Below are positions 1-11,666 of a stretch of DNA of 64,000 bases, one piece after another. The notes beneath the pieces are model-generated. The model saw only the letters and a list, made by a program, of their open reading frames with translations, searched no databases and was not told the origin of the DNA. Positions within the stretch are counted from its first letter, which is position 1. Each line of letters starts with the position of its first letter. Source of the DNA: Odontesthes bonariensis (taxonomy: Eukaryota; Chordata; Actinopteri; Atheriniformes; Atherinopsidae); NCBI RefSeq assembly GCF_027942865.1, contig NC_134524.1:20947536-21011535 (forward strand), written 5' to 3'. The translations under genes were made by a program, and so were the position numbers.

Positions 1-421
1 GAGGCACTCAGTTTTTTTTTTTTTTTTTAAAGGGTAAAAACCTCTGGGACATAAATAAAAACATATTTCCCATCCGGCTACGTTTATATGAATTGTCTCC
101 AAACAAGCCTTGTGGTGACATGTGGTGGCTCTGAGATATAACTCTATGATGGAGTCTTCGTGGGACACATATTTTTTGGTTGTGAGAACTTAACTTTCCA
201 CTAACAAAGACGAGCTGAAAGGGCTTTTCAGGAATATTTAGTTAATTTTTGTATTTCTTTATGTTTTTTATAAATGTAAGATTACTGTGGAAATTATTTT
301 TTAAGAGATAAAGGTGACTGCATATTAAATAAAAAAGAGCAAACAAACAAAAACACACACATTTCAAGTGTTCGGCCACACAGGGGTGCTATAACCTTAC
401 CTGAGGACTTGGGCGTATACT

Positions 422-625
422 TCAGTTCCACTGCAACTCCACCACACACTGTTTTAAAAGCATGACCTCTGCCAGCACGTTGTTGTTTCCCCAGAACAAG
501 TCAGGGCTGGAATATCTCCTGCAACTGTACTTCCCCTCCTCCTCTTCCAGGTCCCAGCAACCCTCAATGCAGGATCTGCAGTAACCGTGTCCACACTGAA
601 ATGTTGTTTTAGCAGATTTGGACAT
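422..625 (-). pseudogene. TRIM-type RING finger fragment
   Basis: The minus strand encodes the second half of a RING finger of the fish TRIM (finTRIM) kind: CGHGYCRSCIEGCW, an acidic stretch, then GKYSC and a NNVLAEVM segment that in TRIM proteins follows the last zinc ligands. RING domains of this family act as E3 ubiquitin ligases. Here the first zinc-binding cysteines and the LxDPVT lead-in are missing, the final ligands are disturbed (SCRRY instead of a CPxC pair), and no B-box, coiled coil or B30.2 domain follows. I read it as a decayed exon piece rather than a working gene. The family is clear; the exact parent is not. Confidence 0.6.
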
Positions 626-952
626 GCCGATTCAAATCTAAATGCTGTGTGTACGATCTACACAAACAACTGAATAAACACTTAAATAATATTTGTTGTC
701 TTGTGTTTTTCTGCCCCAGTTTTAGCTGCCCCACTTCATCAAATATGACTGAGAATAAGGGATGGCCTATTTTGGGTGATTTTGGACAGTCTTTAGTTGG
801 AGGAAATGAGCATTTTAGGAATTATTTAAAATGCTAAAAATATTTAAGATGTATGTTGTTGCAGCACAGCTCATTTACTCTGTGACAGTCAGCTAACTTC
901 ACACGGAGTTTGCTACTGCTAGTTTTGTGCAACATCGCAGGATATTTATCAG

Positions 953-985
953 ATTTGGTTGAACCTGCCTTGTGAAACGGACCCC
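953..985 (+). repeat. Solitary PIF/Harbinger terminus
   Basis: These 33 bases repeat the right end of the Harbinger element at 4920-4952 with only a few mismatches, including the GTGAAACGGACCCC tip and the following CAGGTG. No matching left end is visible upstream, so this is probably the remnant of a second, truncated copy. Confidence 0.6.
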
Positions 986-2033
986 AGGTGAGGCTGGTAG
1001 GCAAACTGTAGAGGGTCAAGGGAAGAAGCCACCTGCGGTCTGATAGAGGCTGTATTGTCTCTGCCCTGTTCTCTCCCTTTCTATGGATATACGCTGATCT
1101 CCAGTGATCTAAATATCTTCCGAAGGATGCAGACTTTCACCAAACTGTTATCGGTGGGTAGATGAACGCATTTTAGGCCAGAAATAAGGACCAGGTTTTA
1201 AAAAAAAAAAAAAACTTCTCCTTTAAGAAAGATACTTATTTTATTCAGTTCATTTTGGTATTTTGTGTTAAAGTGAATTCCTGGATAATAATTTGTTTCA
1301 CATGTGTTCATGTCACTCAAAAAATATGCATCTAATTCAATTCAGGTTCGAGTCAAATAGTTAAAAAACATTTCACTCACAAAAAAAGGGGCTAAAAAAT
1401 TCACCAGAGGTCCGTTTCACGTAGCAGGTTTAGTGAAAACTCTGAGTTGGTTAACCCTGAAATGAGGGAAACCCTGAGTTTTCCGTTTCACAAAGGGAGG
1501 TAACTCAACCCCGAGAAAGAGGGGTAACTCTAGCCTGTTTCACAAAGAGAGGTAACTTAAAGTGATGGTTCGGAGTATATTCACCCTGGGGTCATTTGAA
1601 CCGTAACATCCAGCCAAGTAGCCCACCCGAAGATTTTCCGATCTTGGCTGAACATCAGCTGAGTTACTGAGTTATCCCGAATAGCTTAGTACAAGCGCTA
1701 ACGAATCCTGGCAGTATCTCCAAAATTACCACACTAAAATCACAAGCCATGACACCAAACTTCTACAGTAGTACAAATATGGTCTGTACTCACAAAACGA
1801 TGCATTTGGAAGTTTGTACATCATCCAGGAGTTTATTATTATCAACACAAGCCTAATAGCTTTTCTGCTGCTAAAGCTGCGTCGACGCCACTTCCTTGAT
1901 CTGGGAGCTTCAATGTAAGATGAGGGTTGATCTACTACTGTAGACAACAAAGCAAGGCTGCTCAATTTCTCCATTGATAAAATAAATTCACAACTCTACA
2001 ACATAAAAATTCATAAAAATTCATGTAGAATAT

Positions 2034-2118
2034 TAGCCTGGAAATTCCCATGCTGCTTTGCGCTTGATCTCATTCTCACTGCAAATCTCATCGAGATTGT
2101 GGACGCGTCAGCCAGGCT
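2034..2118. repeat. 85-bp mini-element nested in Harbinger
   Basis: This short block begins TAGCCTGG and ends CCAGGCTA, an 8-base inverted repeat. It is flanked by near-identical octamers (TAGAATAT on the left, TAGAATGT on the right), which fits a hAT-type miniature element. Parts of it recur at 60,318-60,480. Confidence 0.45.
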
Positions 2119-2214
2119 AGTAGAATGTAGCATAGATATCTATTTATATTTTTCAGACTAGTTCTAGAAGTCGATTTATAATATACAGTAAGAGGCGACT
2201 TTTTCCACGAACAT

Positions 2215-3498
2215 GGCATGGCATGTTATCAACGATCCCATGGATGAAGGTGCAGCATTATTGCGCAGAGTATTGAATATTCGTCGGCGATAGTTATCAG
2301 ACCACGCGTTGATGTTTTAGCATTTCCAGACAATTGTCTTTTTGAGCGACACCATTTCACGTCACAGTCCATCATTTATATACACAAGATAATCCGTCCT
2401 TACATTAGCAACATTACCAACCGCAGTCATGCTCTCACATCCCAGCAGATATTGTGTGTTGCACTGCGTTTCTTTGCGAATGGAAGTTTCTTGTACAATG
2501 TCGGTGATGCAGAGCACTTGAGCAAGGCAACTGTATGCAGGGCGGTCAGAAAAGTGTGCCTCGCCCCGAAACGGCTTTTACCTATGTTTGTGGTTTTCCC
2601 TTGACATAAACCTGTCAGAGCCATCAAGGAGGAGTTCCACAGGATTGCAGGTGAATGATGTAGAGATCTGTTAAATTGTATTCCGTTAATGACATTGTGC
2701 TGCAACCTCAGACTGCGATTAGTGATTTTACTTTCTTTTAGGATTTCCCAGTGTGATTGGCTGCATAGATGGCACACACATCCCCATCACGGCTACCTCA
2801 CAAAATGAAGCCGATTATGTGAACAGGAAGTCCATTCACAGCATTAATGTGCAGGTACATGTAGACGGACTACTGTTTCAAGATGATAAAGACTGCATCA
2901 GAGTTCCAACATCTCTCATTCTCTGCACTGTCAAGATCATTTGTGATGCAGCAAACATCATTTCGAATGTGGAGGCCAAGTGGCCTGGGTCTGTTCATGA
3001 CTCAAGAATTTATCGCGAGTCTAACCTGAGCAACAGACTACAACATGGTAAGCAGCCTAAAGATATGCACAATATAATTCACTCGTCTCCCTCCTTTAAT
3101 ACACTCCAATGTATCCACTATGCATTACAGGAGAGTTTGATGGCCTTCTGCTGGGTGACAGGGGTTACTCATGCCAACATAGGCTGCTGACCCCTTACCC
3201 TGAACCAGGCCCCCAACAGAACTTCAACCGGGCTCACTGCAGGACAAGAGCCCGGGTGGAGATGACCATAGGCCTGTTGAAAGCACGTTTCCAGTGCCTA
3301 CGTCACGTCAGGGTGACCCCTGAGAGGGCTTGTGATATAATTGTGGCATGTGCTTTTCTTCATAATATCGCCACTATTAGAGAGCAACACCCTGCCATAC
3401 AAATTGAAGACGCTAATAATGACCCCATCCACCTGCCAGCTAACCAGGATGGCAGAGCAGTCAGAGACACCATATGCAATAATCACTTTAGGGTTTAA
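2215..3498 (+). pseudogene. Harbinger (HARBI1-like) DDE transposase, decayed
   Basis: This is the transposase of the surrounding element. Exons can be followed at about 2215-2711, 2742-2854, 2935-3047 and 3131-3498 with GT-AG borders. The catalytic triad is still visible: D in CIDGTH, D in LLGDRGY and E in ARVEMTIGLLK; the WPGSVHDSRIY block typical of the family lies between the first two. The first exon is broken by a frame change near 2292 (after LNIR) and by a TGA just after MFVVFP near 2601, whereas the last three exons are open to the stop at 3496-3498. The element should therefore not make a full transposase. Family assignment rests on the motifs and on the partner Myb gene. Confidence 0.75.
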
Positions 3499-3585
3499 TT
3501 CACCATCATCACCACAGCAGTCAAATAAAGAGAAAATACAAATTTCATTTGGTCTTCTTTATTTCCTACAAATACAAGAGCTAGT

Positions 3586-4760
3586 TCAGTTAATGTTCCA
3601 ATAGTTAACATAAGTCACCTGTGACCATGCACCCAGCTTTAACTTGTGCTCCAGTATTTCAATTTCCAGATCTGTCTTTCTCATCTGGCGGTCCAAGTAG
3701 AGCATTTCTTTATCAGTTTTTGGTATTTTTTTCAGCAGGTGAATTCTGTAAACCTCTTTTACCGTCAACTGGAAATGCATAAGGACGACATTAAATTATA
3801 CAGTTACACATGCATTCCACAGAATGAACCTCTGGTGTTTACTGAACATCCATCTCACTGTGTCAATCTGTGCAGTGGAAGTTGAGGGACCCTCCTGCTG
3901 CTGCCCAGCCACGCACTGTTAAAGAATGATGAGAATGTGTTAATACTTTAGTGTAGGCTAAAAGTCATATTCCACCAGAATGTTAAGAAATGGGAATGGG
4001 AAGAGAACTATCAGTATAATGAAGATGTTACCTCAGACCTTTCTGGATCCCCCTCTGTAAAGGCAGCAGACATAGTTTCCTCATCCTGTTCATCCCAGAT
4101 GAGTGGTAGTTTTCAGTATACTTAAACTACTATATGGTAAAATCATTGGAGTATTGCTAACTTACAGTTACAAGATCTGTTGTGGTGTGAGGGGGCTCCA
4201 CCAGGCGGAGAGCACCATCAGAATCTGTTGGGACCAAAAAAAAAAAAAAAAAAGACAAATAAATATTTGTATGAATAGGCTTAAAAAATATATCTATAGG
4301 AAATTTATGTGTGTGAAAACCGCATTATGTTGGGGATAAAACAACTGCACAGTCAAATAGCCACTTAATATTTACTTTACAGTGTAAAACATGATCAAAA
4401 TGAGGTACCTCCATGCCGAGGTCTCACCTGTTTGAACAATGTTTTTATATTTCATCTTAAGCTGCTGCCAAGTGCGCTTCTCCCCCGCGGGATTGCACCT
4501 AAATGAAATAAATGAATGGGTTACCATTCAAGCAGTTTTCCCCTGTAATATTATTGTGATTGATTGCAAAGGAATACATTTAAACTTACGCATTGACGCG
4601 AGCAGCAATGTTCTCCCACGCCGTCTCCCTCTCCTTTGCTGCTGCAGCGGTGTTGCACTTCTTTTTAAAAACGTGTTGAAACTCGCCGTATGAGCGCACT
4701 AAAATTTCTAATTCAATGTTTGTAAAATATGTAGCCCGGCTCTTCCCCGTTGCCCGGGCT
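3586..4760 (-). pseudogene. Harbinger Myb/SANT-like accessory protein
   Basis: Minus-strand exons at about 4590-4760 and 4428-4498 encode a Myb/SANT-like helix bundle (ATYFTNIELEILVRSY, then ETAWENIAARVNA and KRTWQQLKMKYKNI). Smaller pieces follow near 4,190 and 4,040, and a final exon at 3586-3780 is rich in charged heptads ending LEIEILEHKLKL, a probable coiled coil. In Harbinger elements the Myb-like partner brings the transposase to the nucleus and to the element ends. I find no in-frame ATG ahead of the first exon, and middle exon borders are uncertain, so I call it a probable pseudogene. Confidence 0.65.
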
Positions 4761-4952
4761 CCATTGATGCTGGCTTTTTAAAGTGGTGGCGCACGCGCCA
4801 AACTCAAGGTGAACTTACTCAGAGTTGATTAACCTCACTCAAATCAGCGTTTCTGGAACCGAAAACTCAGAGTTTTCCATCTCAGAGTAGATCAACTCAG
4901 AGATCAGGAATAGACTCAGAGTTGGTTGAACCTGCTTTGTGAAACGGACCCC

Positions 4953-7049
4953 AGGTGTTGAAATTTTGAAGAAACAGACTGCTGTTAAAATACCAAAATA
5001 ATTAGGAATAAATATTAGTTTTTACCCTTTTATACATTATTGAGTAGGTTCCTTAGGGTGGCCTCTGTGAGTAGCTTTTTAAATGCTGACAGATACATGA
5101 AGTATATGACTGCACGTTGATCCAATGCTGAAGCATTAGAAACACTTTGGGTGTCCCAAGCATGGTCTGGCGTGGCCACCTTGTGGTGGAATACGGGCAA
5201 CAAATCCACACAAACACACACATACTGCAGAACTGGATGCTCTAGTTTTTTTACGGAGATGATTTCATAATTACCCTGGGAATCTGAAAATTCCTGAAAT
5301 ATTTAAAGGTATCTAAAATTGTGAGGATACTCTTTTAAGACATCTTATTTGGCTAAATTGCTTTAAATGTGACTAACAGCTGCAATTCAGTTTCTTCCAG
5401 AATACCTACCGGTGTAAAAAGCAACATCCTAAGAATTACAACTTTATAAGTTGTGAGATTTTTCATTTTCAGAGTGTGAGCTAAAGCAGTTTTGCATTTG
5501 TCTGTGTCGCTGCATTGAGCGGACATTCCACAATATACAGAATGAAACAGACTTGTTTCGACTTTCGACTGCGGTACAAAAATATATTTTTGACAAACAA
5601 AATTTGTTTGATTATCAACTGACAGTCAAATCACCCAGAGAGAAACATATGGAACCATAATAGAGGAGAGTTTGAACTGTGAAGTCCAACAGTCCGTCAT
5701 GACTACAAACACATCTTAATCAGAAAACTCGCTCTATAGTCTTTTCATTCTCAGCCTGTAGGATGTTGGCTCTGTGGTAGCTGGGCTATGATAAAAGCCT
5801 GTGCTCTACAGATTAATACAGATTAAAGTATAAATACAAGATGAGATTCGGTTTGCTGTTTGGTTATTCGTTTTGTCAGATGATTTGAAAGCTTAAAAGG
5901 TAAAAAAAAAAAATTGAAGGAAATCAGAGCTACAAGAACACAATAAAGCGTGTTAATGGCAAAGCAGGGGGGCAGCCGCTGGCACGAGTTTAGGAAAAGT
6001 AATTAACTGAGATTGGATAAGTATATGTAAAACTACTCTAATTATCTTCTGTGGATTGAATAACATCAGACAAATAAAATCAGGATCACAGTGACAGAAA
6101 TGCAGCAATTTTCATCTTTATTTATTTTTTCCCCATGTACATTCACAATCATTATAATGAATAACAAAATTCTTTGTATGTAATTTAGTCAATTTTTTAA
6201 CTACTGTTCACATGTGCAAAAGCTCTAAGCACTTTAAATGTTTAATGTTTTTTCCATGATTTTACACCTAATTAAACAATTATAAAGTACAATATTTAGC
6301 CACATAACGAACAAAAAGAGGGCACTGGGATGTCGAAATCCCTGAGTCAGTCTGGGATTACAAAGAAGCATCGAGACAGGTAAAATTCACACAAGAAATT
6401 GGGCGAGTTCTCCTTGATCCTTGAGACAATCGGCTAAGTACTTTTAAGACCTGTGAACAAGTCCACCAAGAAGAATGGGGTGGTCACACAAAAAATATAC
6501 GATTTAATTCAGGTTTATTTTGTGTTTACTCTACTTTGTGTAAAATGGTCAGTTAAAACTATTCATGGCATTATTTTTTAAAAATGCACACCAACATACC
6601 CAAACATCTAAATATCGCATAATCAAGCTAAATAACCCCACTGAGTTACTATATTTACTCGTCAGACATGAAAGTAAAAGAAGTCTCCTGGCCCCTATGC
6701 AAATAAGTAAATGGACTTCTAGTCTTGCCTATAAAATTACAGTTGAATATATTCACATTAAATATGACCAAAGCTTCAACAAACATGATAAATATGGGTC
6801 AAATCATTCTGGATTTCTCTTGAATTTTTCTTATTGTACCAGGCAAAGTACTCCTACAAAGTCTTACTGCACTCCTCTTGCTACATTAGTGCTGAATCTG
6901 GCTTTTTTTTAATAGCATTTACAAGTGAACATAGTAAGAGGAGCGTGTATATAATATTTCACATGTAACCTAAGGTTGAAAGATGGAAGTTGTGCCGTCC
7001 CACTGCCATTAACATTGGAGTCTCGTTCGACCACGTACGGATGAATCTG
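4953..7049. other. Spacer without recognised genes
   Basis: The stretch is A+T-rich. Open frames are short and match nothing I recognise, and I see no convincing terminal repeats. Confidence 0.5.
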
Positions 7050-7390
7050 AGAGGCTATTTCAATTCATTTCATTTTTATTTATATAGCGCCAAATACAAC
7101 AAATGTCACCTCAAGGCACTTAGATAATAAAGTCCAATTCAAGCCAATTGGAATTCAATTCATTGTAATCATAATTATTTACAAAATAATCCAATTCGTT
7201 CATATAGAGCCAATTCAAAAACAATTTCCTAGCTAAGGAAACCAACAGATTGCACCGAAACTTGTCTTCGGTCCAATCTCCCGTCCTGAGCGTGCCTGAG
7301 GCGACTGTGGAAAGGAACGACTCCCTTTGAACAGGAAGAAACCTCTGGCAGAACCAGACTCAGGAAGGGTGGCCATCAGAAGTGTTATCT
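7050..7390. repeat. Interspersed teleost repeat
   Basis: The block opens with a TTTATTTATATAGCGCC-type sequence and closes with a GGAAGAAACCTCTGGCAGAA stretch followed by CAGACTCAGGAAGG. I recognise this layout as a common dispersed repeat of fish genomes. I cannot name its family with confidence, and its edges are approximate. Confidence 0.5.
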
Positions 7391-8090
7391 CTAATCATGA
7401 AATGCTCTTCTGCATTTGTGTCTGGTCCTCCACCTCACACGGCTTCAACAAGCCCTGGCCTTCACTGTCAGCCCGTTTCTGCGCTTTAAGTTTTCGTAAG
7501 CTGACTTTAAGAACTGTTGCTGAAATGAGCATCATCATACCAATGCTTACAAGTTCATTTTTGTCATGGCAGGCTGTAGTGCTGTGTTTGTACATCCAAC
7601 CAGTCACACTACACTTACATTATCTGGCCCAATCCCCATACATTTGCCTACGATAACTTGTCCAGAACCTATAGAGGACTATATAGAACTTTTTTTTATA
7701 TAAACTACCATTGACTGCAGATCTCTGCTATTAACTAACTATCAAAAGGACACCTGAGGTCTGAGAAAAGGACCTTTGCAGTATCGGTTCGCTGTCTTAC
7801 TCCTTGAACCCTTTTGCTCATGCTCAGTGGCGATTCTAGAGTCTGTGGGGGCCCCAAGCAAAAAAATCCTAGGGGGCCCTACCGACCAGTGTTCGTCACC
7901 AAAACATCTGACACCAACGAAAAGTGTATGAAATAAAACCTCTTTTTATTCCAAACATGTTCCAAACATGAGAAACATTGTTATTTTCAAAATATACATG
8001 TAAAGAATAAATAAATAACTAAAAAAGACTACGTTGTCTACGTTGGCACTTGATATTCGCCTGTTGCTATTTATCTACCGGGTAAATGGT

Positions 8091-8390
8091 AAATGGACTG
8101 TACTTGTATAGCGCTTTTCTAGTCTAACTGACCACTCAAAGCGCTTCTAACACTACATGCCACATTCACCCATTCGCACACACTCATACAGCACGTCTAC
8201 ATCTATACACACTACGTGCTTTATAATCATTCACACAACCATTCATACACCGACAGATTTATCGGTAGGCAACGTGGGGTTCGGTGTCTTGCCCAAGGAC
8301 ACTTCGACATGTAACCCGTGGAAGCCAGAGTCGAACCACCGACCTTCCGATTGGTGGGTGACTGCTCTTCCTCCTGAGCTACAGCCGCCC
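8091..8390 (-). repeat. tRNA-derived SINE
   Basis: On the minus strand the head reads GGCGGCTGTAGCTCAGGAGG followed about 30 bases later by GGTTCGACTC. These are the A-box and B-box of a tRNA-type RNA polymerase III promoter. The body then runs on through a (CA)-rich middle to a tail that ends, on the plus strand, at GGTAAATGGACTGTACTTG. There is no complete tRNA cloverleaf, so this is a SINE rather than a tRNA gene. Confidence 0.65.
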
Positions 8391-9931
8391 ACAGCTGGCC
8401 ATCCAATAATAATTGTGTTCATTTAAAGATTCTTTGTGACAAGTAAAGCTGTTCATGATATCGATTTCATAAGTATGGTTTTTATTTTCCACTAGCCTTG
8501 AATTTCCGGCAAACGTTGCCAACAATCGCAAACACTCTGAGGGGCCAGTTCTCCGCGAACATAACCTACAGTGGAACTCTATGTGAGTTTGACAAAGTCA
8601 ACAATGCAATTATGGAATTATAGAATGGCATGTTAACTAGACAACCTTTGACTAAATCATTTAAATTTAACTGTTCAAAGAAAACATGTTCACCACGAAC
8701 GTTCGCCACTGTTTGAGACAGTTTATAAAGTAACTAGAAAATTTCTGATTGAATGCACCCAGGGTATCTGCACATTTTTTAATCAACAAATTTAATGACT
8801 TAAGACCTTTTTAAGACCTCTAAGAATAAAAATTAAGACCATTACCACGGCAAAAATATATATTAAAACTACACTCTAGGCTGTTCGGTGTTGAAAAAAA
8901 GTCCAGTGTGAAATGTGTGCTTCAGTGTGTGAACATGATCGCATAAGATTCGAACGCACAAGGGAACACCACACACTACAGGACAATCATGCCCAATTGT
9001 CTCTGCGAAGGAGCGTGTTTTCGCTGCCATTTGTCTGTCTGTTTGTCTGAGACTCTGAGCAAAATAAATCCATAATTGAACCTAATTTTCGAGTTATGTC
9101 TACTGTGCTTTTACAACTAGCAAAACGATTTTACTACTCAAGTTAACTTAAACCAGAACTTTGGACAACTCACGTGAAGCACAGACTATGGACAGTGACT
9201 TTGCATTGCATAAACCACACAACAAAATTTAATTTCCTTCGGGATTAATAAAGTATCTCCAATCTAAATAAAAAACGAGCACAGACCGCTCATACAGTCA
9301 ATGGCACGTACCCATAGAAAAAATACACACTCACCCACACGTCACACAACCTGACTATCAACTGCTAACAACCATGATCAGTAACCTACACAAACCCAGA
9401 CACATAATGGCTCGGCGGCCAGCAATCGGATAAACCAACGAAGTGAATCAATCCTGTGAAAGAATGAAAACAAGTGAATGAAACCTGCACTCACCCATTA
9501 TGAAGTTAACTCTGCCAGCCCCATAATCTTGCTCCTGCTCAGCTAACACCTTGACGTCGGGTATGGTTGGTAACGTTACTGCGTTTAGCATTAGCAATTA
9601 GGCTGCTAGGCTTGCTAAATCGTAGTGATGTTACCTCCAACACCGAAGCTCCGAAGCACGCTTCAAACTCGACAGGGTAGTTATAGTGAAGCAGTGGGCC
9701 GGAGCTTGCTTCATGTGACGTCACTGATGACGTTTGAACCACTTCACTGCTTCATTCAAACCGAGTCAGCTGACTGCTTCGAGTTGATGTGCGGAGCTTT
9801 GAACATTTGCCGCGATTGAGTGTATTCAAGATGGCTGAAGCCCCGGTTCATGTCCACGTTCTACACGTATAATAGCCTACGTTACGAACAGGTCTCGTTT
9901 TTTGATATTCGGAGTTTTGGATTATTCTCTC

Positions 9932-10119
9932 ATGGAGCAACCATTGAGGAAGCGTTCTAAAGTGTGGGAATATTTCGACCCAAACAGTTCCTTCAGCACA
10001 CCAGCCTCCTCTGTTCCCCGTGACAGAGTATTTTCCAAAGCTGGAGAAATTGGCTAAAAAAAACCAAAAACGTTTGAGCCCTTCTACTGAGCAAAAACTG
10101 TTTTTCTTGAATAAAAACA
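9932..10119 (+). pseudogene. hAT transposase stub (BED start joined to C-terminal dimer domain)
   Basis: The plus strand begins with an ATG and the segment RKRSKVWEYFD, which resembles the start of a BED zinc finger. It passes within about 15 residues into TPASSVPRDRVFSKAGEI, the conserved C-terminal hAT dimerisation region, and ends with a FLNKN-like motif. The zinc ligands and the whole catalytic core are missing, and stops and frame changes follow. This is the product of an internal deletion, the usual origin of non-autonomous hAT copies. Confidence 0.7.
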
Positions 10120-10214
10120 CCTGAGGTAACACAAGCACCCTCTTTATTACACCAAGCACACTCCCAAAGAAAATATGAATGACAAACCAAAAATTTTCAC
10201 ATTGTTTTTAAATT

Positions 10215-10970
10215 ATTATTCCATCCATCTATCCATCATCTTCCGCTTCTCCGGGGGTCGGGTCGCGGGGGCAGCAGCTTAAGCAGAGAAACCCAGACGT
10301 CCCTGTCCCCGGCCACTTCCTCCAGCTCTTCTGGGGGGACCCCGAGGCGTTCCCCTGCCAGAGATCCAACGTGTCCGGGGTCTTCCCCGGGGTCTCCTCC
10401 CAGTGGGACGTGTCTCACCAGGCGTCCAGGAGGCATCCTAACCAGATGCCCGAGCCACCTCATCTGACTCCTCTGGATGCAGAGGAGCAGCGGTTCTACT
10501 CCGAGCCCCTCCCGGATGATCGAGCTTCTCACCCTACTGTCCTGGCGGTGAATCGCCAGCAGCACACGCAACCGCCGGCAAAGCAAAATGAAGCATAAAC
10601 GTCTCGAGCCATTAACACAAGCACAAAACGCAAGCGCAAGGGCAGTTAAAAGAGGTATAACTCAGCCTTAAAGGGAGAGCCCAGACACCCTGCGGAGGAA
10701 ACTCATTTCGGCCGCTTGTATTGGCGATCTCATTCTCTCGTCTCTACCCACAGCTCCTGACCATAGGTGAGGGTAGGAACATAGATTGACCAGTAAATCG
10801 AGAGCTTCTCCTTCTGGCTCAGCTGATGGCGCACCAATCCGCCTGTCAACCTCCCGCTGCATTCCTCCCTCACTCATGAACAAGACCCCGAGATACTTGA
10901 ACTCCTCCACTTGGGAAAGGATCTCATTCCCGACCCGGAGAGGGCAAATTATTATTTCATGGGTAAATTA
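10215..10970 (-). mobile_element. LINE 3' fragment (end of reverse transcriptase ORF)
   Basis: The minus strand encodes the C-terminal part of a non-LTR retrotransposon polyprotein: EEFKYLGVLFMSEGGM, VDRRIG, IQAAEMSFLRRVSGLSL, then in a second frame GVEPLLLCIQRSQMRWLGHL, VRMPPG and RLGVPPEELEEVAGDR. The frame changes between these blocks, so the copy is dead. The plus-strand edge begins CCATCCATCTATCCATCATC, the usual 3' end of this fish LINE group. I do not assign a clade. Confidence 0.7.
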
Positions 10971-11666
10971 ATCAATCTTTAATGAGGTACTACAAACCCA
11001 TATGTACAACACACATACATAAGTGTTATTATCGTGTTATTATATGCATCACATTCGCAGGGCTTCATATGGTGCAACAATCGCTACGCCAGTAGATGTC
11101 ACCCAAGGGAATTGAATGAAGCTTCGAGTAGTGAACCACTTTATGACACAATGGTTCAAAATGATTCAATGCTTCAAAAAGCCTCGTTTTGCCATCACTA
11201 CTAAATCGGTAAGCATTAGGCTACTGAAGAAAGCTAGTCTTTTTAGCTACGTTATATTATCATCTTTCTTCTCGGCTATAAGTTAACCTTTGTTGAGGAA
11301 AGGGAACGCCCCTGCGTGTAGTTGGTGAACGCAGCCAGATGACCTGAGTCAGGTTACTAACCTGACGCGCTAGCTGTCAAATCACCGGAAGTTTTCACCG
11401 GAAGTACTGGCGCACACACAAAAGTTTGAACGTCTCTCCAGACATATCTTTCTTTCATTCCGCCCAGATGAAATTTAATGCCACTCTTCGAAAATCGGCG
11501 AAATTTAAGACATTTTAAGACCTTAAAAAACGTATTTTTTATTTAAGACTTTTTAATACTTTTTAAGGATCCGCGGAGACCTTGGCACCTCAGCTCTCGG
11601 GGGCCCCCTAGTGGCTCGGGGCTCCAAGCAGTTGCCTGCCTTGCCTGTTGACAAGCTGCGCCTCTG

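Larger units (their letters stand above)
1409..4952. mobile_element. PIF/Harbinger DNA transposon, inactive
   Basis: The element is bounded by inverted termini: GGTCCGTTTCAC at the left and GTGAAACGGACC at the right. Beyond the tips both ends hold repeated subterminal motifs (ACTCAGAGTT, GTTTCACAAAG-GAGGTAACT). Inside are the two convergent genes typical of animal Harbinger elements: a DDE transposase on the plus strand and a Myb/SANT DNA-binding protein on the minus strand, with their 3' ends facing each other near 3,500-3,590. Both are damaged. The target duplication is not clear at these coordinates, so each edge could be off by a few bases. Confidence 0.8.
9623..11200. mobile_element. Nested hAT element, internally deleted
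   Basis: The ends are TAGTGATG and CATCACTA. A perfect 8-base target duplication, CTAAATCG, sits at 9615-9622 and 11201-11208. Subterminal sequence rich in GCTTC/GAAGC motifs lies at both ends. The element keeps only a stub of its transposase (9932-10119) and has taken in a LINE fragment at 10215-10970. Confidence 0.8.
7825..11666. mobile_element. Outer hAT-type element of a transposon nest
   Basis: The element starts CAGTGGCG and ends CGCCTCTG, the CAG-GGCG ends expected of hAT transposons. It is flanked by a perfect 8-base target duplication, CTCATGCT, at 7817-7824 and 11667-11674. Its interior has been enlarged by later insertions: a SINE (8091-8390), a second hAT element (9623-11200) that itself holds a LINE piece, and repeated TTTAAGACC-rich sequence near 8,780-8,850 and 11,500-11,560 that may mark one more element. 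I see no transposase belonging to the outer element. Confidence 0.75.

Noticed and set aside
8371-8390. tRNA gene on the minus strand
   Set aside because: A-box and B-box are present, but the rest does not fold as a tRNA and continues into a SINE body.
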